A stretch of 63,787 bases of DNA from Streptomyces soli (GCF_003999195.1 NZ_RJVR01000354.1:1-63787); one strand, 5' to 3'. Shown: positions 15,964-27,240, numbered from the stretch's first letter. Notes: generated from the sequence alone by a model not told the origin. Translations and numbers: made by a program.

Positions 15964-16863
15964 ATGTCACGCACCGTTGTCGCAGGTCTGGACGGTTCAC
16001 CGGAGAGTCTGGTCGCAGCGGACTGGGCTGCCCGTGAGGCCGGGCTCCGCGGGGTGCCGCTGCGCCTCGTGCACGCTTGGGACTGGCAGCCGTACTCGTA
16101 CGCCCCGCTCGCCGGAACCGAGCCCCAGCGCCACTGGGCCGAGCGTGTGCCGCGGGAAGCGACGCAGGAGCTGCGGCGGCGCCACCCCGATCTGCGGATC
16201 GACGCGGAACAGGTCAAGAAGCAGCCGGTCGACGCGCTGCTGGCCGCTGCCGGGGAAGCGGAGCTTCTGGTGCTGGGGTCGCGCGGCCTGAGCGGGATCG
16301 GGGGATTCCTGGTCGGCTCGGTCGCGCTCTCGGTCGTGGCCCACGCGACTCGGCCGGTGGTCCTGGTCCGGGCGGGCGAGCGGGAGGAGGACGAGCACCT
16401 GCGCGATGCCTCCGGGCAGCCTTCCACGCACTCGCCGTACCGGGACGTCCTGCTCGGCCTCGACCTGGCACGGCCCAGCGACACCGTGATCGAGTTCGCC
16501 TTCGACGCCGCCCAGCGCCGCGCCACCGGGCTGCGCGTCATCCACGGCTGGAGCCTTCCGCCCTACTACGGCTACGGGGCCACCATCGACCCCCGGCTCA
16601 GCGCCGAACTCGCCGAGCAGCAGACGGGCGCCCTGGCCGAGGCGCTGCTCCCGTGGCGCGAGAAGTACCCCGCTGTCGACGTGACCGCACACGCGGCGGT
16701 CGGCCCGGCCGCCAACCACCTCGTCGACGCGGCAGCCGAGGCGTCTCTGGTGGTCGTGGGCCGCCGCACCCGCGGTGTGCCCGTCGGCGCCCGCATCGGC
16801 CCGGTCACGCATGGCGTGCTGCACCACGCCGCCGCGCCCGTCGCGGTCGTCCCGCACGACTGA
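15964..16863 (+). CDS. Tandem universal stress protein
   Basis: The 299-residue two-domain USP starts SRTVVAGLDGSPESLVAADW. Domain 1 glycine loop is GSRGLSGIGGFLVGSVALS. Domain 2 begins YRDVLLGLDLARPSD and ends with the family tail GARIGPVTHGVLHHAAAPVA. Both ATP-binding G-x2-G-x9-G patterns are recognisable. ATG 15964 follows GAAGGAGG. Pyruvate phosphate dikinase starts 39 bp downstream in the same direction, so the two are probably co-transcribed from the 15867-15901 operator region. Confidence 0.92.
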   Translation: MSRTVVAGLDGSPESLVAADWAAREAGLRGVPLRLVHAWDWQPYSYAPLAGTEPQRHWAERVPREATQELRRRHPDLRIDAEQVKKQPVDALLAAAGEAELLVLGSRGLSGIGGFLVGSVALSVVAHATRPVVLVRAGEREEDEHLRDASGQPSTHSPYRDVLLGLDLARPSDTVIEFAFDAAQRRATGLRVIHGWSLPPYYGYGATIDPRLSAELAEQQTGALAEALLPWREKYPAVDVTAHAAVGPAANHLVDAAAEASLVVVGRRTRGVPVGARIGPVTHGVLHHAAAPVAVVPHD

Positions 16864-16902
16864 AACCGCCATCCGACAGATGTGAGAAGGGGAAGGCCCG
16901 TC

Positions 16903-19525
<2,623 letters not shown>

Positions 19526-19533
<8 letters not shown>

Positions 19534-20167
19534 CGGTTACCGGAGGGCTGGAGGTGATGTCGAAGGTGACATCCACGACGCCCTCGACGGTACGGACCAG
19601 CCGGGCTGCCAGCGGCACCACCGAGGTGTCGTGGACGAGGCCGCCGAGCGTCACGACACCCTCGTCCACGCGCACCTCCACGGACTCCCAGGAGGCGGGC
19701 AAACACTCGGCGGCCACGCGGCGTACGTCCCGCGCGATGTCCGCGTCCGGCCGCACGAACACCTTGAGCAGGTCACCGCGGCTGACCACGCCCCTCAGCC
19801 GGCCCTCGGCGTCGACCACGGGCAGCCGCTTGACCCGGTGCAGCGCCATGGCCCGCGCGGCCTGGGCGAGAGAGGCGTCCGCGCGGACGGTGACGGCGGG
19901 AGCCGTCATCAGCTGCCCGGCGGTGACCGCTTCGGCCCTGGCCGTCTCTCCGCCGGGGAGCGGAGCGACGTCGCGGGCCTCCTCCTTGCGCAGCAGGTCC
20001 GCCTCGGAGACCACTCCGATCACCCGGTTCCGGCCCTCCAGGACCGTTACGGCGCTGACCTTCCACTTCGCGAGCGTCCGCACGATCTCCTTGAACGACG
20101 CACCGCGGGCCACGGCCACGACGGTCGAGGTCATCACATCGCCCACGGTCGGCGGGTTCGGGATCAT
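19526..20167 (-). CDS. CBS-CBS-BON domain protein
   Basis: This 213-residue paralogue has CBS1 (about 7-60, VSAVTVLEGRNRVIGVVSEA), CBS2 (about 80-130, VKRLPVVDAEGRLRGVVSRG) and BON (about 140-205, VDEGVVTLGGLVHDTSVVPL). A nucleotide-sensing adaptor is likely. ATG 20167 follows a GTGAAGGAGGCAGCC context on the minus strand. Boxes at 20237-20271 are 77-97 bp upstream. It is tail-to-tail with ppdK. Confidence 0.9.
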
Positions 20168-20236
20168 GGCTGCCTCCTTCACCGGAACGTCCGGGCTGTC
20201 CAGACCATCGTCGAACGACCACGAGGTCCCGGGCAG

Positions 20237-20271
20237 GGGCCGTCCGGTCGCTGCCCGGGACCCAACGGCCC
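20237..20271. promoter_or_regulatory. Palindrome pair upstream of CBS-BON
   Basis: GGGCCGTCCGGTCG (20237-20250) and GGACCCAACGGCCC (20258-20271) start 21 bp apart, centred about 77 and 97 bp upstream of the minus-strand start at 20167. Confidence 0.55.
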
Positions 20272-20295
20272 CCTTGTCGGGGCGCGCGTCGCGGC

Positions 20296-21285
20296 TCAGG
20301 CGATATCGAAGACGTCTCGCAAGGGGCGGCGCGCTGTCATGGGGCCTGGGGGGCCGTAGCCGAGGCGCAGCACCATCTGCACGTACCCCATCCCTGACTG
20401 CGGGTCGCGCACCATCCAGCGCAGATCGGACCATTCGAGGGCGTGCGAGGTGAGCGAGGTGGACAGCCCGTTCACGGTGGCCAGGAGCAGGACGCGCTCC
20501 ATCGCCTCGCCCGCGCGCAGCCAGTCGCTGTGCCGGTCGTCGGCCGTGCCCAGCAGCACCAGATGCGGTGATTTCTCGAACTCGGCCGCGCCGCGGCCGG
20601 CCACCGGGCGCCTGCCTGCGAAGTCGCGCACTGGAGCACGCCCTCCCCGCTTGCGGGGCCCGAGGGCGGACTCCGGGATCCCGTCGGTTGCCGTGGCTGC
20701 GGCACCGGCGCCGATACGGGTCCAGCGGGCCAGGTCCTCGGAGCGGCCCGGGTCCGTCGCGTCGCGCCCCTCCGCGTCGTGCACCAGGTCCAGCAACGCC
20801 TGCGCATGCCACTCACCGGGGAAGATCAGCTGCGCTCCCTCCAGACGGGCGGCCTCGGCCAGGGCTGCCTGCACGGCGTTCGGGATGTCCTTCTCCTCGA
20901 ACGGATGGCGGCTGGTGTGCCGACGGCGGATGGCGGGATGCAGAACGGCGAGGGCGCTGTCGGGGTGCGCGGTGTCGGCCAGTCGGACCGTGGCCAGCAG
21001 TTGCGGGTCCGCAGGGTCTGGCAGTAGCTCGGTGACCGGCTCCCAGCCCGCTCGGGCGGTGGCGACACGCAGGTTGAACAGGGCCGCGCCGCAGCCGAGG
21101 TGGAGGGCACGGGTGTCGGGGTCGGAGTGCGGCATGGTGCGTTCGAGGTCCGAGCGCACATGGAACGTGCCGCGGGCGCGGAAGAAGCGGAACCGCCACG
21201 GCTGCGCGTTGTGCATGGATGGGGCGGCTGTGGCGTCCTCGACGAGGGCGGTCACAGTCTTCGTGTCGAGTGTTCGGACCGGCAC
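20296..21285 (-). CDS. Acg-type nitroreductase family protein
   Basis: The 329-residue protein resembles the mycobacterial Acg/Rv3131 group of FMN-binding nitroreductase-fold proteins. Key segments are DATAAPSMHNAQPWRF near the N-terminus, the central RRRHTSRHPF and the C-terminal VQMVLRLGYGPPGP motif. In mycobacteria these proteins are strongly DosR-induced; in Acg itself the fold may sequester flavin rather than reduce substrates. GTG at 21285 was chosen because GGAGGGAG lies just upstream and homology begins a few residues later. It is the last gene of a minus-strand series beginning with the USP at 24499. A scrap of a paralogue C-terminus lies at 51921-52025. Confidence 0.88.
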   Translation of the reverse strand: MPVRTLDTKTVTALVEDATAAPSMHNAQPWRFRFFRARGTFHVRSDLERTMPHSDPDTRALHLGCGAALFNLRVATARAGWEPVTELLPDPADPQLLATVRLADTAHPDSALAVLHPAIRRRHTSRHPFEEKDIPNAVQAALAEAARLEGAQLIFPGEWHAQALLDLVHDAEGRDATDPGRSEDLARWTRIGAGAAATATDGIPESALGPRKRGGRAPVRDFAGRRPVAGRGAAEFEKSPHLVLLGTADDRHSDWLRAGEAMERVLLLATVNGLSTSLTSHALEWSDLRWMVRDPQSGMGYVQMVLRLGYGPPGPMTARRPLRDVFDIA

Positions 21286-21399
21286 CGGGGGCCTCCCTCC
21301 GGCAAACGACGGGCCTGATGGCGAAGGCGATCCGTCTCTGCCTCCACTATTCCACGATGGGCCCGGCCTGCTCCCCGGAGACGGCGGTGGCCGAGTTCC

Positions 21400-21523
21400 G
21401 CGGCACCGCTCGGTACGGGCCGCCCTACGGCGCGGGCTCCGTTCGCCATGATCAGGGCCGGGTAGATGTCTCCAGGACCTTGGAGACGATGATCGACACC
21501 TTCTCCATGGTGATATCGGCCAT
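21400..21523 (-). pseudogene. DsrE/F-like protein remnant
   Basis: ATG 21523 begins MADITMEKVSIIVSK, matching the first strand of DsrE2-type sulfur-relay proteins. The frame stops at 21452. The expected continuation DIYPALIMANGAR appears in the next frame down to about 21420, then similarity disappears. One frameshift plus 3' loss explains the pattern. It sits between SQR and nitroreductase remnants in the same direction, a common sulfide-handling neighbour. Confidence 0.55.
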
Positions 21524-21553
21524 GGTGGACACCGTTCGTTCCTGCAGGGGCGG

Positions 21554-21738
21554 TCAGGCGTGCTGGTGGGTCTTGCCGCGCCGGGGCATGGCCGAGCCGA
21601 TGCCGGGCAGATCACGGCCGGGCAGCAGGCGGTTCCAGTACAGCCACTGGAACGCCCGCTTGCCGAGGTGGTTGAGGCGGGACTCCTTGAGCAGCGGCAG
21701 GCCCATGGAGACCGGATAGTGGCCGGGCAGCGGCTCGG
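21554..21738 (-). pseudogene. C-terminal fragment of sulfide:quinone oxidoreductase-like protein
   Basis: About 55 codons ending at 21554 match the end of type III SQR-like NAD(P)/FAD oxidoreductases: HYPVSMGLPLLKESRLNHLG, then FQWLYWNRLLPGRDLP. The FAD/quinone domains (over 300 residues) are absent and the upstream frame does not align. It is a remnant next to the DsrE-like remnant, so a sulfide-oxidation module appears to have been lost here. Confidence 0.65.
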
Positions 21739-21760
21739 TGTCGTATGCGCCTGTCCCTGT

Positions 21761-21791
21761 GCCCCGCTGTCCGCCGGGCTGACAGCGGGGC
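21761..21791. terminator. Stem-loop downstream of XRE-PPOX gene
   Basis: GCCCCGCTGTC (21761-21771) pairs exactly with 21781-21791 across a 9-nt loop, about 55 bp after the stop of the minus-strand gene ending at 21847. No U-tract is visible, as usual in actinomycetes. Confidence 0.5.
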
Positions 21792-21846
21792 GCGGGGGCC
21801 AACTGTCCTTCTGGGCTTACCCGTTCGGGCACACTCACGGCAGGCG

Positions 21847-22503
21847 TCAGCGCACCAGGATCCGCCGTCCCGTGACGCGCACCGGTTCGATGCGCACCCA
21901 CAGCTCACGGTCGCCGCCCGCCCACGGCCCGGTGCGGGCCGCGTCGGCGAGCCGCCGGACGGCGCCCGGGTCAGTGACGTGGTCGGCGTGGCCCACCACC
22001 AGCACGCTCCAGCCCTGGCTCAGCGCCTCGTCGATGTGGTCGACCTCGAACGCCGTCTCGGTGCCGGCGGCCAGTGCGGGCGTGGCGCCGGCCGCCGTCC
22101 TGAAGGCGACGGCGCGGTCCGCGACGGTGTAGTTGACCGGGGCGATGGCGGGGCCGTCGGGCGTGGACACCGCGATGCGTCCCACCCCGTGCGTGGCCAG
22201 GTGGGCCCAGCACTCATCGGGCGCCAGCTCCACCAGTTCGGGATGGCGAGCCGCCCGGCCGGTGCCGGGCGGCAGGTCGGCGTCGCCGCCGTGCAGGCGG
22301 CTGAGGGAGGTCTCCAGTGCCTCGGCCAGCCGCAGCATGAAGCCCAGGTCCGGCGCTGCGGCGGGCTGTTCCTCCACGTACTGCAGGTACCCGGGTGCGG
22401 TGCCCGCGCGGTCGGACACCTGTTCCCGGGTGAGGCCCAGCTGCTCGCGCCGCAGGGCGATCCGGCGGCCGATGTCCCCGGTGGCCTTCGTCTGCTCGGT
22501 CAT
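21847..22503 (-). CDS. XRE helix-turn-helix fused to PPOX/nitroimidazole-resistance-like domain
   Basis: The 218-residue protein has an XRE-type HTH (about 10-65, LGLTREQVSDRAGTAPGYLQ) followed by a split-barrel flavin/PPOX domain (about 85-212, ATHGVGRIAVSTPDGPAIAP then QGWSVLVVGHADHV). This architecture suggests a flavin- or redox-responsive DNA-binding protein. It starts 23 bp after the alcohol dehydrogenase stop in the same orientation. A longer paralogue with an extra DUF1918 domain is at 52210-53127. Confidence 0.88.
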   Translation of the reverse strand: MTEQTKATGDIGRRIALRREQLGLTREQVSDRAGTAPGYLQYVEEQPAAAPDLGFMLRLAEALETSLSRLHGGDADLPPGTGRAARHPELVELAPDECWAHLATHGVGRIAVSTPDGPAIAPVNYTVADRAVAFRTAAGATPALAAGTETAFEVDHIDEALSQGWSVLVVGHADHVTDPGAVRRLADAARTGPWAGGDRELWVRIEPVRVTGRRILVR

Positions 22504-22525
22504 GGCCGGTCACGTCCTCTCATGT

Positions 22526-23596
22526 TCACGCGGTCGTGAGAGCCACCGCGTCGTGGTGCTTGCCGCCGAGCACGACCTTCAGCGCGCCGGTGTCGGCCGC
22601 CCGGGAGAAGACGTCGTACGCCTCCTCCATGGCGTCGAGTTCGAAGCTGTGGGTGACCAGCGACGACGCGGGCAGCCGCCCGGCGGTCATCATCCGCAGC
22701 AGGGTGGGGGTGGAGTACGTGTCGACAAGCCCGGTTCGGATCGTCACGTTCTTGAGCCACAGGTCCTCCAGGTGAAGCGTCGCGGGCTTGCCGTGCACGC
22801 CGACGTTGGCCACGTGCCCGCCCGGGCGCACCATGCGCGTGCACATCTCGAAGCTCTCGGGCACGCCCACCGCCTCGATGACCACGTCCGCCCCGAGGCC
22901 CTCGGTGAGGTCCGCGACCAGCCGTTCGGGGCCTTCGGCGACGTTGGCCACAGCGTCCGCGCCGAGCTGCTTGGCCGCCTCCAGGCGGGGCTGTGCGAGG
23001 TCGACCGCGATGATCCTGCCCGGCGAGAACAATCGTGCCGTGGCGATCACGGCGAGCCCGATGGGCCCGGCCCCGACCACGACGACCGTGTCCCCGGGGC
23101 GGACCTCGCCGTTCAGGACACCCACCTCGTAGGCGGTGGGGAAGATATCGGCCAGCAGCACCGCGTCCTGGCTGTCCACCGCGCCGGGCAGCGGGTGCAC
23201 GGACAGGTCGGCGAAGGGCACCCGTGCGTACTCGGCCTGCGTGCCGTTGATCAGGTGGCCGAGGATCCAGCCCCCGCCGCCACGGCACTGCCCATACGCG
23301 CCTTCCCGGCAGTACCGGCACCGCCCGCAAGCCATGATGCAGGAGACCAGCACCCGGTCCCCGGGCCGGACCGTGCGGACTTCGCTGCCTACCTCGACGA
23401 CCTCGCCGACGGCCTCGTGGCCGAGGATCGTGCCGGACCGGACGTCCGGCACATCACCTTTGAGGATGTGCAGGTCGGTGCCGCAGATGGTGACGGCGTC
23501 GACGCGGATGATCGCGTCCGCGGCGTCCTCGATGCCGGGGTCGGAGACGTCCTCCCAGGCGGACTGCCCAGGACCGTGGAAAACGAATGCCTTCAT
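22526..23596 (-). CDS. Zinc-dependent alcohol dehydrogenase (MDR family)
   Basis: The 356-residue medium-chain dehydrogenase has catalytic zinc ligands Cys38, His60 and Glu61 (TICGTDLH, GHE) and four structural-zinc cysteines at about 90, 93, 96 and 104 (CGRCRYC). The NAD(P) motif is VVGAGPIGLAVI. Members oxidise alcohols or reduce aldehydes with NAD(H). ATG 23596 is supported by an ACGAAGGGAACGGTC site on the minus strand. It follows the USP at 23645 by about 50 bp. Substrate unknown; disposal of fermentation aldehydes would fit the neighbouring phosphoketolase and former PFL. Confidence 0.92.
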   Translation of the reverse strand: MKAFVFHGPGQSAWEDVSDPGIEDAADAIIRVDAVTICGTDLHILKGDVPDVRSGTILGHEAVGEVVEVGSEVRTVRPGDRVLVSCIMACGRCRYCREGAYGQCRGGGGWILGHLINGTQAEYARVPFADLSVHPLPGAVDSQDAVLLADIFPTAYEVGVLNGEVRPGDTVVVVGAGPIGLAVIATARLFSPGRIIAVDLAQPRLEAAKQLGADAVANVAEGPERLVADLTEGLGADVVIEAVGVPESFEMCTRMVRPGGHVANVGVHGKPATLHLEDLWLKNVTIRTGLVDTYSTPTLLRMMTAGRLPASSLVTHSFELDAMEEAYDVFSRAADTGALKVVLGGKHHDAVALTTA

Positions 23597-23644
23597 GACC
23601 GTTCCCTTCGTGCGTTGTCTCGTGTGGTCATCCGCGCGGGCCGA

Positions 23645-24499
23645 TCACTCGTGCGGGACGATTACGACCGGGCAGGCGCCGTGGTGCACCACGGCCTGGA
23701 GCACGGGCCCGATGCGTGCCCCCATGCCATGCGGGTGCGCAGGGCGGCCCACGATCAGGAGCGCCGCGCCGGACGCCGCGCTCACCAGCCTGCGGGCCGG
23801 ACTGCCGGAGGCGACCTCCTCGCAGACCCGCACCTCGGGGAACTTCGCCCGCCAGGGCTCCAGCGTCGCGCTGAGCGCGCGTCCCGAACCCTCCCGCGCG
23901 TCGCGCAGGTCGGTGTCGCCCAGCCATGGAGCGTGGCTCAGGACCCCGGGAACCCGTCCTGCGTGGACAGCACGCAGGACGCTGCCGCGACGGGCGGCGG
24001 CGGCGAAAGCGAATTCAAGGACGCTGTCGCACGGTCGCCGCAGTGTGAGCCCCACGATCACCTCGCCCCCAGCGGCATCGCCGTTGTCGGCCCGTACCAG
24101 CACCACGGGAGCGATCACCGTGGCCGCGAGCTCCATGCCGGTCGATCCGAGGAAGAAACCGGCGACGGACCCGACCTCGGGGCAGCCGAGCACGAGCACC
24201 TGCGCGCGCTCCGCCTCCGTAAGCAGCACACCGGCGGGAAAGCCGGAAACCTGCTCCGCGTCGATGACCAGGTCCGGGTACGCGATGGCCAATTCGGCCC
24301 GTGCCGTCCGCAGGGCCCGTTCCGCCCAGTGGTGCCAGGCCGCCTCCCGCTCCGGCAGCAGTTCCGGCTGCGGCTCCGCGGGCCAGGCGTTCACCAGCCT
24401 CAGCGGCACGCCCCGCAACCGCGCCTCACGGGCGGCCCAGCCGGCCGCGGCAAGACTCTCCCGGGAACCGTCCAGCCCCACCGTGACAGGGCGCGCCAT
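23645..24499 (-). CDS. Tandem universal stress protein
   Basis: The 284-residue two-domain USP starts ARPVTVGLDGSRESLAAAGW. Domain 1 loop is GCPEVGSVAGFFLGSTGMEL, where CPE replaces the usual SRG of the ATP loop, so ATP binding by this domain may be weak. Domain 2 starts GGEVIVGLTLRRPCDS and ends GARIGPVLQAVVHHGACPVV. It is the first gene of the minus-strand run USP / ADH / XRE-PPOX / remnants / nitroreductase, downstream of boxes 24588-24623. Confidence 0.9.
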   Translation of the reverse strand: MARPVTVGLDGSRESLAAAGWAAREARLRGVPLRLVNAWPAEPQPELLPEREAAWHHWAERALRTARAELAIAYPDLVIDAEQVSGFPAGVLLTEAERAQVLVLGCPEVGSVAGFFLGSTGMELAATVIAPVVLVRADNGDAAGGEVIVGLTLRRPCDSVLEFAFAAAARRGSVLRAVHAGRVPGVLSHAPWLGDTDLRDAREGSGRALSATLEPWRAKFPEVRVCEEVASGSPARRLVSAASGAALLIVGRPAHPHGMGARIGPVLQAVVHHGACPVVIVPHE

Positions 24500-24587
24500 G
24501 ACGGCCTCCTCTGGCTCGGGGGCGGCGATACGCCCCCGTTTGGGATCCCCTGTCTTCCAGCTTGGTCCGCCGCCCGGCGGGGCGCAT

Positions 24588-24623
24588 GGGCCACTCGGAC
24601 CCCGTACCCGGGTCACGCGACCC
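24588..24623. promoter_or_regulatory. Palindrome pair in a divergent promoter region
   Basis: GGGCCACTCGGACC (24588-24601) and GGGTCACGCGACCC (24610-24623) start 22 bp apart. They lie about 95 bp from the USP start (24499, minus) and about 68 bp from the OsmC-stub start (24684, plus). Confidence 0.6.
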
Positions 24624-24683
24624 GCGCCGCGTACAGGCCGTAGCGTGGACACTCAGGTAATCCGCTCCGCGAAGGAGACGGCC

Positions 24684-24881
24684 ATGGCAGCCAACTGCAC
24701 GATGGCCACGGACGGCACGGCGCGCGTCGCCACCACCGCACTCCGCCTTACCGTGCCGGATCTGTCGCCCGAGCGCACCGCCGCACTGCTCGCCGTGGTC
24801 GAGCGGTGCACCGTTCACAACACCCTCGAGCGTCCACCCGAGGTCACTTTCGACGTCGTCCGAGAGGGGACTGGGCCATGA
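24684..24881 (+). CDS. Truncated OsmC-like stub (C-terminal part), translationally coupled to CBS gene
   Basis: The 65-residue frame has a good ribosome site (GAAGGAG) and ATG. Its second half resembles the end of OsmC-type peroxide reductases (LRLTVPDLSPERTAALLAVV then VHNTLERPPEVTFDV), including the position of the second redox Cys (ERCTVHNT). Full OsmC is about 140 residues, and the first half with the other active-site Cys is absent. Its TGA overlaps the next ATG (ATGA), so translation may serve mainly to couple the CBS gene. Enzymatic activity is unlikely. Confidence 0.6.
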   Translation: MAANCTMATDGTARVATTALRLTVPDLSPERTAALLAVVERCTVHNTLERPPEVTFDVVREGTGP

Positions 24882-25342
24882 AGGTCTCGGAGTACATGAT
24901 GGCGCCCCCGGTCACGGTGTCCCCGGACACCACCGTCCGGCAGACGGCTCTCCGCATGGAAGACGCTGCAGTGGGGTCCGTCCTGGTCGCGACGGGCGAC
25001 CGCCTGCAGGGCATCGTCACCGACCGTGATCTGGTGGTGCGGTGTCTCGCGCAGGGCGGCGACCCGGACACCGCGGTATCCGACCTGATGTCCCCGTCCG
25101 TCGCCACGCTGGATGCCACCGATGACGTCGAGGCCGCCTACCGGACCTTCCGCAGGGCCGGGGTGCGACGGCGCCCCGTCCTGGACGGACACCGGCTCGT
25201 CGGCGTGCTCACCGTCGATGATCTGTTCCTGGATGTCTTCCAGCGCCTCGCGGACCTGCTCGGTTCCGTCGCCTGGAGCGTCCTGCGCGATCCGCCCGAG
25301 CTGGCGGCCCTGCGGCGCCCCACGGCCCCGGCGAAGGGCTGA
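24878..25342 (+). CDS. CBS-pair protein
   Basis: The 154-residue protein is a tandem CBS module (about 6-60 and 70-125; GSVLVATGDRLQGIVTDRDL and RRRPVLDGHRLVGVLTVDDL) with a short C-terminal helix. It lacks BON and is likely an adenosine-nucleotide sensor. It is related to the HRP1-type CBS proteins of mycobacterial DosR regulons. ATG 24878 overlaps the OsmC stub by 4 bp. Confidence 0.9.
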   Translation: MKVSEYMMAPPVTVSPDTTVRQTALRMEDAAVGSVLVATGDRLQGIVTDRDLVVRCLAQGGDPDTAVSDLMSPSVATLDATDDVEAAYRTFRRAGVRRRPVLDGHRLVGVLTVDDLFLDVFQRLADLLGSVAWSVLRDPPELAALRRPTAPAKG

Positions 25343-25716
25343 GCCTGCCCCGCAGGCCCCGGACGCCTCAGGTTCCGCGGCCCGACGGACGACGAAGCCG
25401 CGCTTTCGGACAGCGTGGTCCTTGACGCGACGTCGTCGTACGAGGTCAGACAGGCGGCCCTTCCGGACAGGAGAAACCTCGGCTTCCGCACGGCAGCGGT
25501 GCGCCTACCGGGTGCGCGGGCCCACCGGGAGCTGCCGCCCGGGCATCCCGACCTGTCGGACGCCCTGCCGGCCGCCAGCCCGTCCACAATGGCAGACCAG
25601 GCCAATCGGCCCATTCCATTGTGAATCGGAACAGCGGATGCTGGCCGTATGCCCCACCGGCATGGGCGGGGCCGACACCCTGGATCCCGCCCCCGCACCA
25701 ACCCCTGGAGGCGGCC
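25343..25716. other. Intergenic stretch with one palindrome
   Basis: I see no supportable gene. A plus-strand frame (25415-25624) has no recognisable motif and no ribosome site. The only feature is the box at 25599-25612. Confidence 0.5.
25599..25612. promoter_or_regulatory. Palindromic box upstream of CBS-pair gene
   Basis: AGGCCAATCGGCCC is centred about 111 bp before ATG 25717. A clear partner 21 bp away was not seen. Confidence 0.4.
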
Positions 25717-26136
25717 ATGACCACTGCCCAGGACATCATGCACACCGGCGCCACCTGCGTTCAGGAAAGCGAAACACTGGAGGACGCGGCCCGCCGGATG
25801 AGCGAGCTGAACGTCGGCGCCCTGCCGATCTGCGGGCCGGACGACCGGCTGCACGGCATCATCACCGACCGCGACATCGTCATCAAGTGCCTCGCCAAGG
25901 GCAAGGACCCGAAGCGCATGACGGCGGGCGAACTCGAACAGGGCAAGCCCATCACCGTCGATGCCGACACCGACGCGGACCAGCTCCTCCACCTCATGGA
26001 GAAGCACCGGGTGCGGCGGCTGCCGGTCATCTCCGAACACCGGCTGGTCGGCATGATCAGTGAAGCCGACCTCGCCCGCCACCTGCCGGAGGAGCAGGTG
26101 GGCCACTTCGTCGAGGTCGTCTGCGCGGCCTCCTGA
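25717..26136 (+). CDS. CBS-pair protein (HRP1-like)
   Basis: The 139-residue protein contains two CBS domains (about 5-60, VGALPICGPDDRLHGIITDR; about 75-130, VRRLPVISEHRLVGMISEAD). Organisation and size resemble mycobacterial hypoxic response protein 1, a DosR-regulated CBS protein. ATG 25717 follows CTGGAGGCGGCC. It is monocistronic. Ligand unknown; nucleotide binding is expected from the family. Confidence 0.92.
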   Translation: MTTAQDIMHTGATCVQESETLEDAARRMSELNVGALPICGPDDRLHGIITDRDIVIKCLAKGKDPKRMTAGELEQGKPITVDADTDADQLLHLMEKHRVRRLPVISEHRLVGMISEADLARHLPEEQVGHFVEVVCAAS

Positions 26137-26280
26137 CACGGATGCCGCCGACTCGGATTTGGAGCATCCATCGAGTCGGCGGCCGCAGCCCGGGGTCCGA
26201 CCGGTCCGACCCACCTTCGCGCCTTGGCGCCTTCGCCGAGCAGACGGCGTCGCGCGCGGAGCCGTTCAGTCTCGCAAATC

Positions 26281-26295
26281 GGGACCAACCGGCCC
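26281..26295. promoter_or_regulatory. Palindrome-like box close to the aldolase start
   Basis: GGGACCAACCGGCCC is 15 bp rather than 14 and lies about 44 bp before ATG 26332, closer than other boxes. A related element is at 26193-26207. Assignment is tentative. Confidence 0.35.
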
Positions 26296-26331
26296 TTCCG
26301 GGCTCTTGGATCCGCATGTGAGCATCGCGGC

Positions 26332-27240
26332 ATGAAGACACAATCAGGCATCTACGGCGCCGGGCTCGGCACGGGGAAGAAGGCCCGCCTCAACCGGATC
26401 CTCCACCAGCACGGCATGCGGAACGGCACCGCGATATTCCTGCCTTACGATCACGGGCTGGAACACGGCCCGCGCGACTTTTTCGCCAACCCGGCCGTAA
26501 GCGACCCGGCTTACATCATTCGGCTCGCGCTGGAGGGAGGGTTCAACGGCATCGCCCTCCAGATCGGGTTGGCCGAGAAGTTCTACTGGGACTTCGCCGG
26601 TGAGGTCCCACTGGTCTTGAAGCTGAACGGGAAGACCGACATCCCCTCGGATGCCGAGGCTCTGTCCCCGCTGCACGCATCCGTTGCCGACGCGGTCCGC
26701 CTCGGCGCCGACGCGGTGGGCTACACGCTGTATGTCGGCACCCCGGCTCAGGAAACAGACTTCCGGCAGTACCGACAGGTCCGGGAAGACGCGCAGCGGC
26801 TCGGCATGCCGCTGATCGTGTGGGCCTACCCACGAGGCGCCGCGGTCGAAGCGAAAGGCGGCAAGGATTCCTTCTACGCCGTCGACTACGCCGCGCGCAC
26901 GGCAAGCGAACTCGGCGCCGACATGGTCAAGGTGAACTTTCCCCACCCGGAGAAGGTCTCCGGGGTCAAGGAGTCCTACAGCCACGAGTTCTCCCCCGCG
27001 CAAGCCATCGACGCGGTGGTGCGGTCCGCCAATCGCACCCTGCTACTGGTCTCCGGCGGAGAAAAGGCAGGAGACGAGGCCATGCTGGAAAAGGCCCGCC
27101 AGGCGATGGAGGCAGGCGCCACCGGGCTGATCTTCGGCCGCAACGTATGGCAGCGTGAGCATGATGAATCGCTTCGGTTCGTAGCCAAACTCCAAGAGAT
27201 ACTCGTCAAATACCCCCAAGCCGGCGCCCCCAGCAGCTGA
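26332..27240 (+). CDS. fbaB: Class I fructose-bisphosphate aldolase (DhnA family)
   Basis: The 302-residue cytosolic enzyme cleaves fructose-1,6-bisphosphate by Schiff-base chemistry. DhnA motifs present are IFLPYDHGLEHGPRDFF, the Schiff-base lysine in GADMVKVNFPHPE (about Lys200) and the phosphate loop LLVSGGEKAGDEA plus GLIFGRNVWQR. Codon use is slightly less GC-biased than its neighbours. No strong ribosome site precedes ATG 26332, but homology starts there. It is convergent with hsp20. A metal-independent aldolase would keep glycolysis/gluconeogenesis running in a non-growing cell. Confidence 0.92.
   Translation: MKTQSGIYGAGLGTGKKARLNRILHQHGMRNGTAIFLPYDHGLEHGPRDFFANPAVSDPAYIIRLALEGGFNGIALQIGLAEKFYWDFAGEVPLVLKLNGKTDIPSDAEALSPLHASVADAVRLGADAVGYTLYVGTPAQETDFRQYRQVREDAQRLGMPLIVWAYPRGAAVEAKGGKDSFYAVDYAARTASELGADMVKVNFPHPEKVSGVKESYSHEFSPAQAIDAVVRSANRTLLLVSGGEKAGDEAMLEKARQAMEAGATGLIFGRNVWQREHDESLRFVAKLQEILVKYPQAGAPSS

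Noticed and set aside
25415..25624. Open frame of 69 codons before the CBS-pair gene
   Set aside because: No ribosome site, no recognisable motif, and it overlaps the putative operator box.
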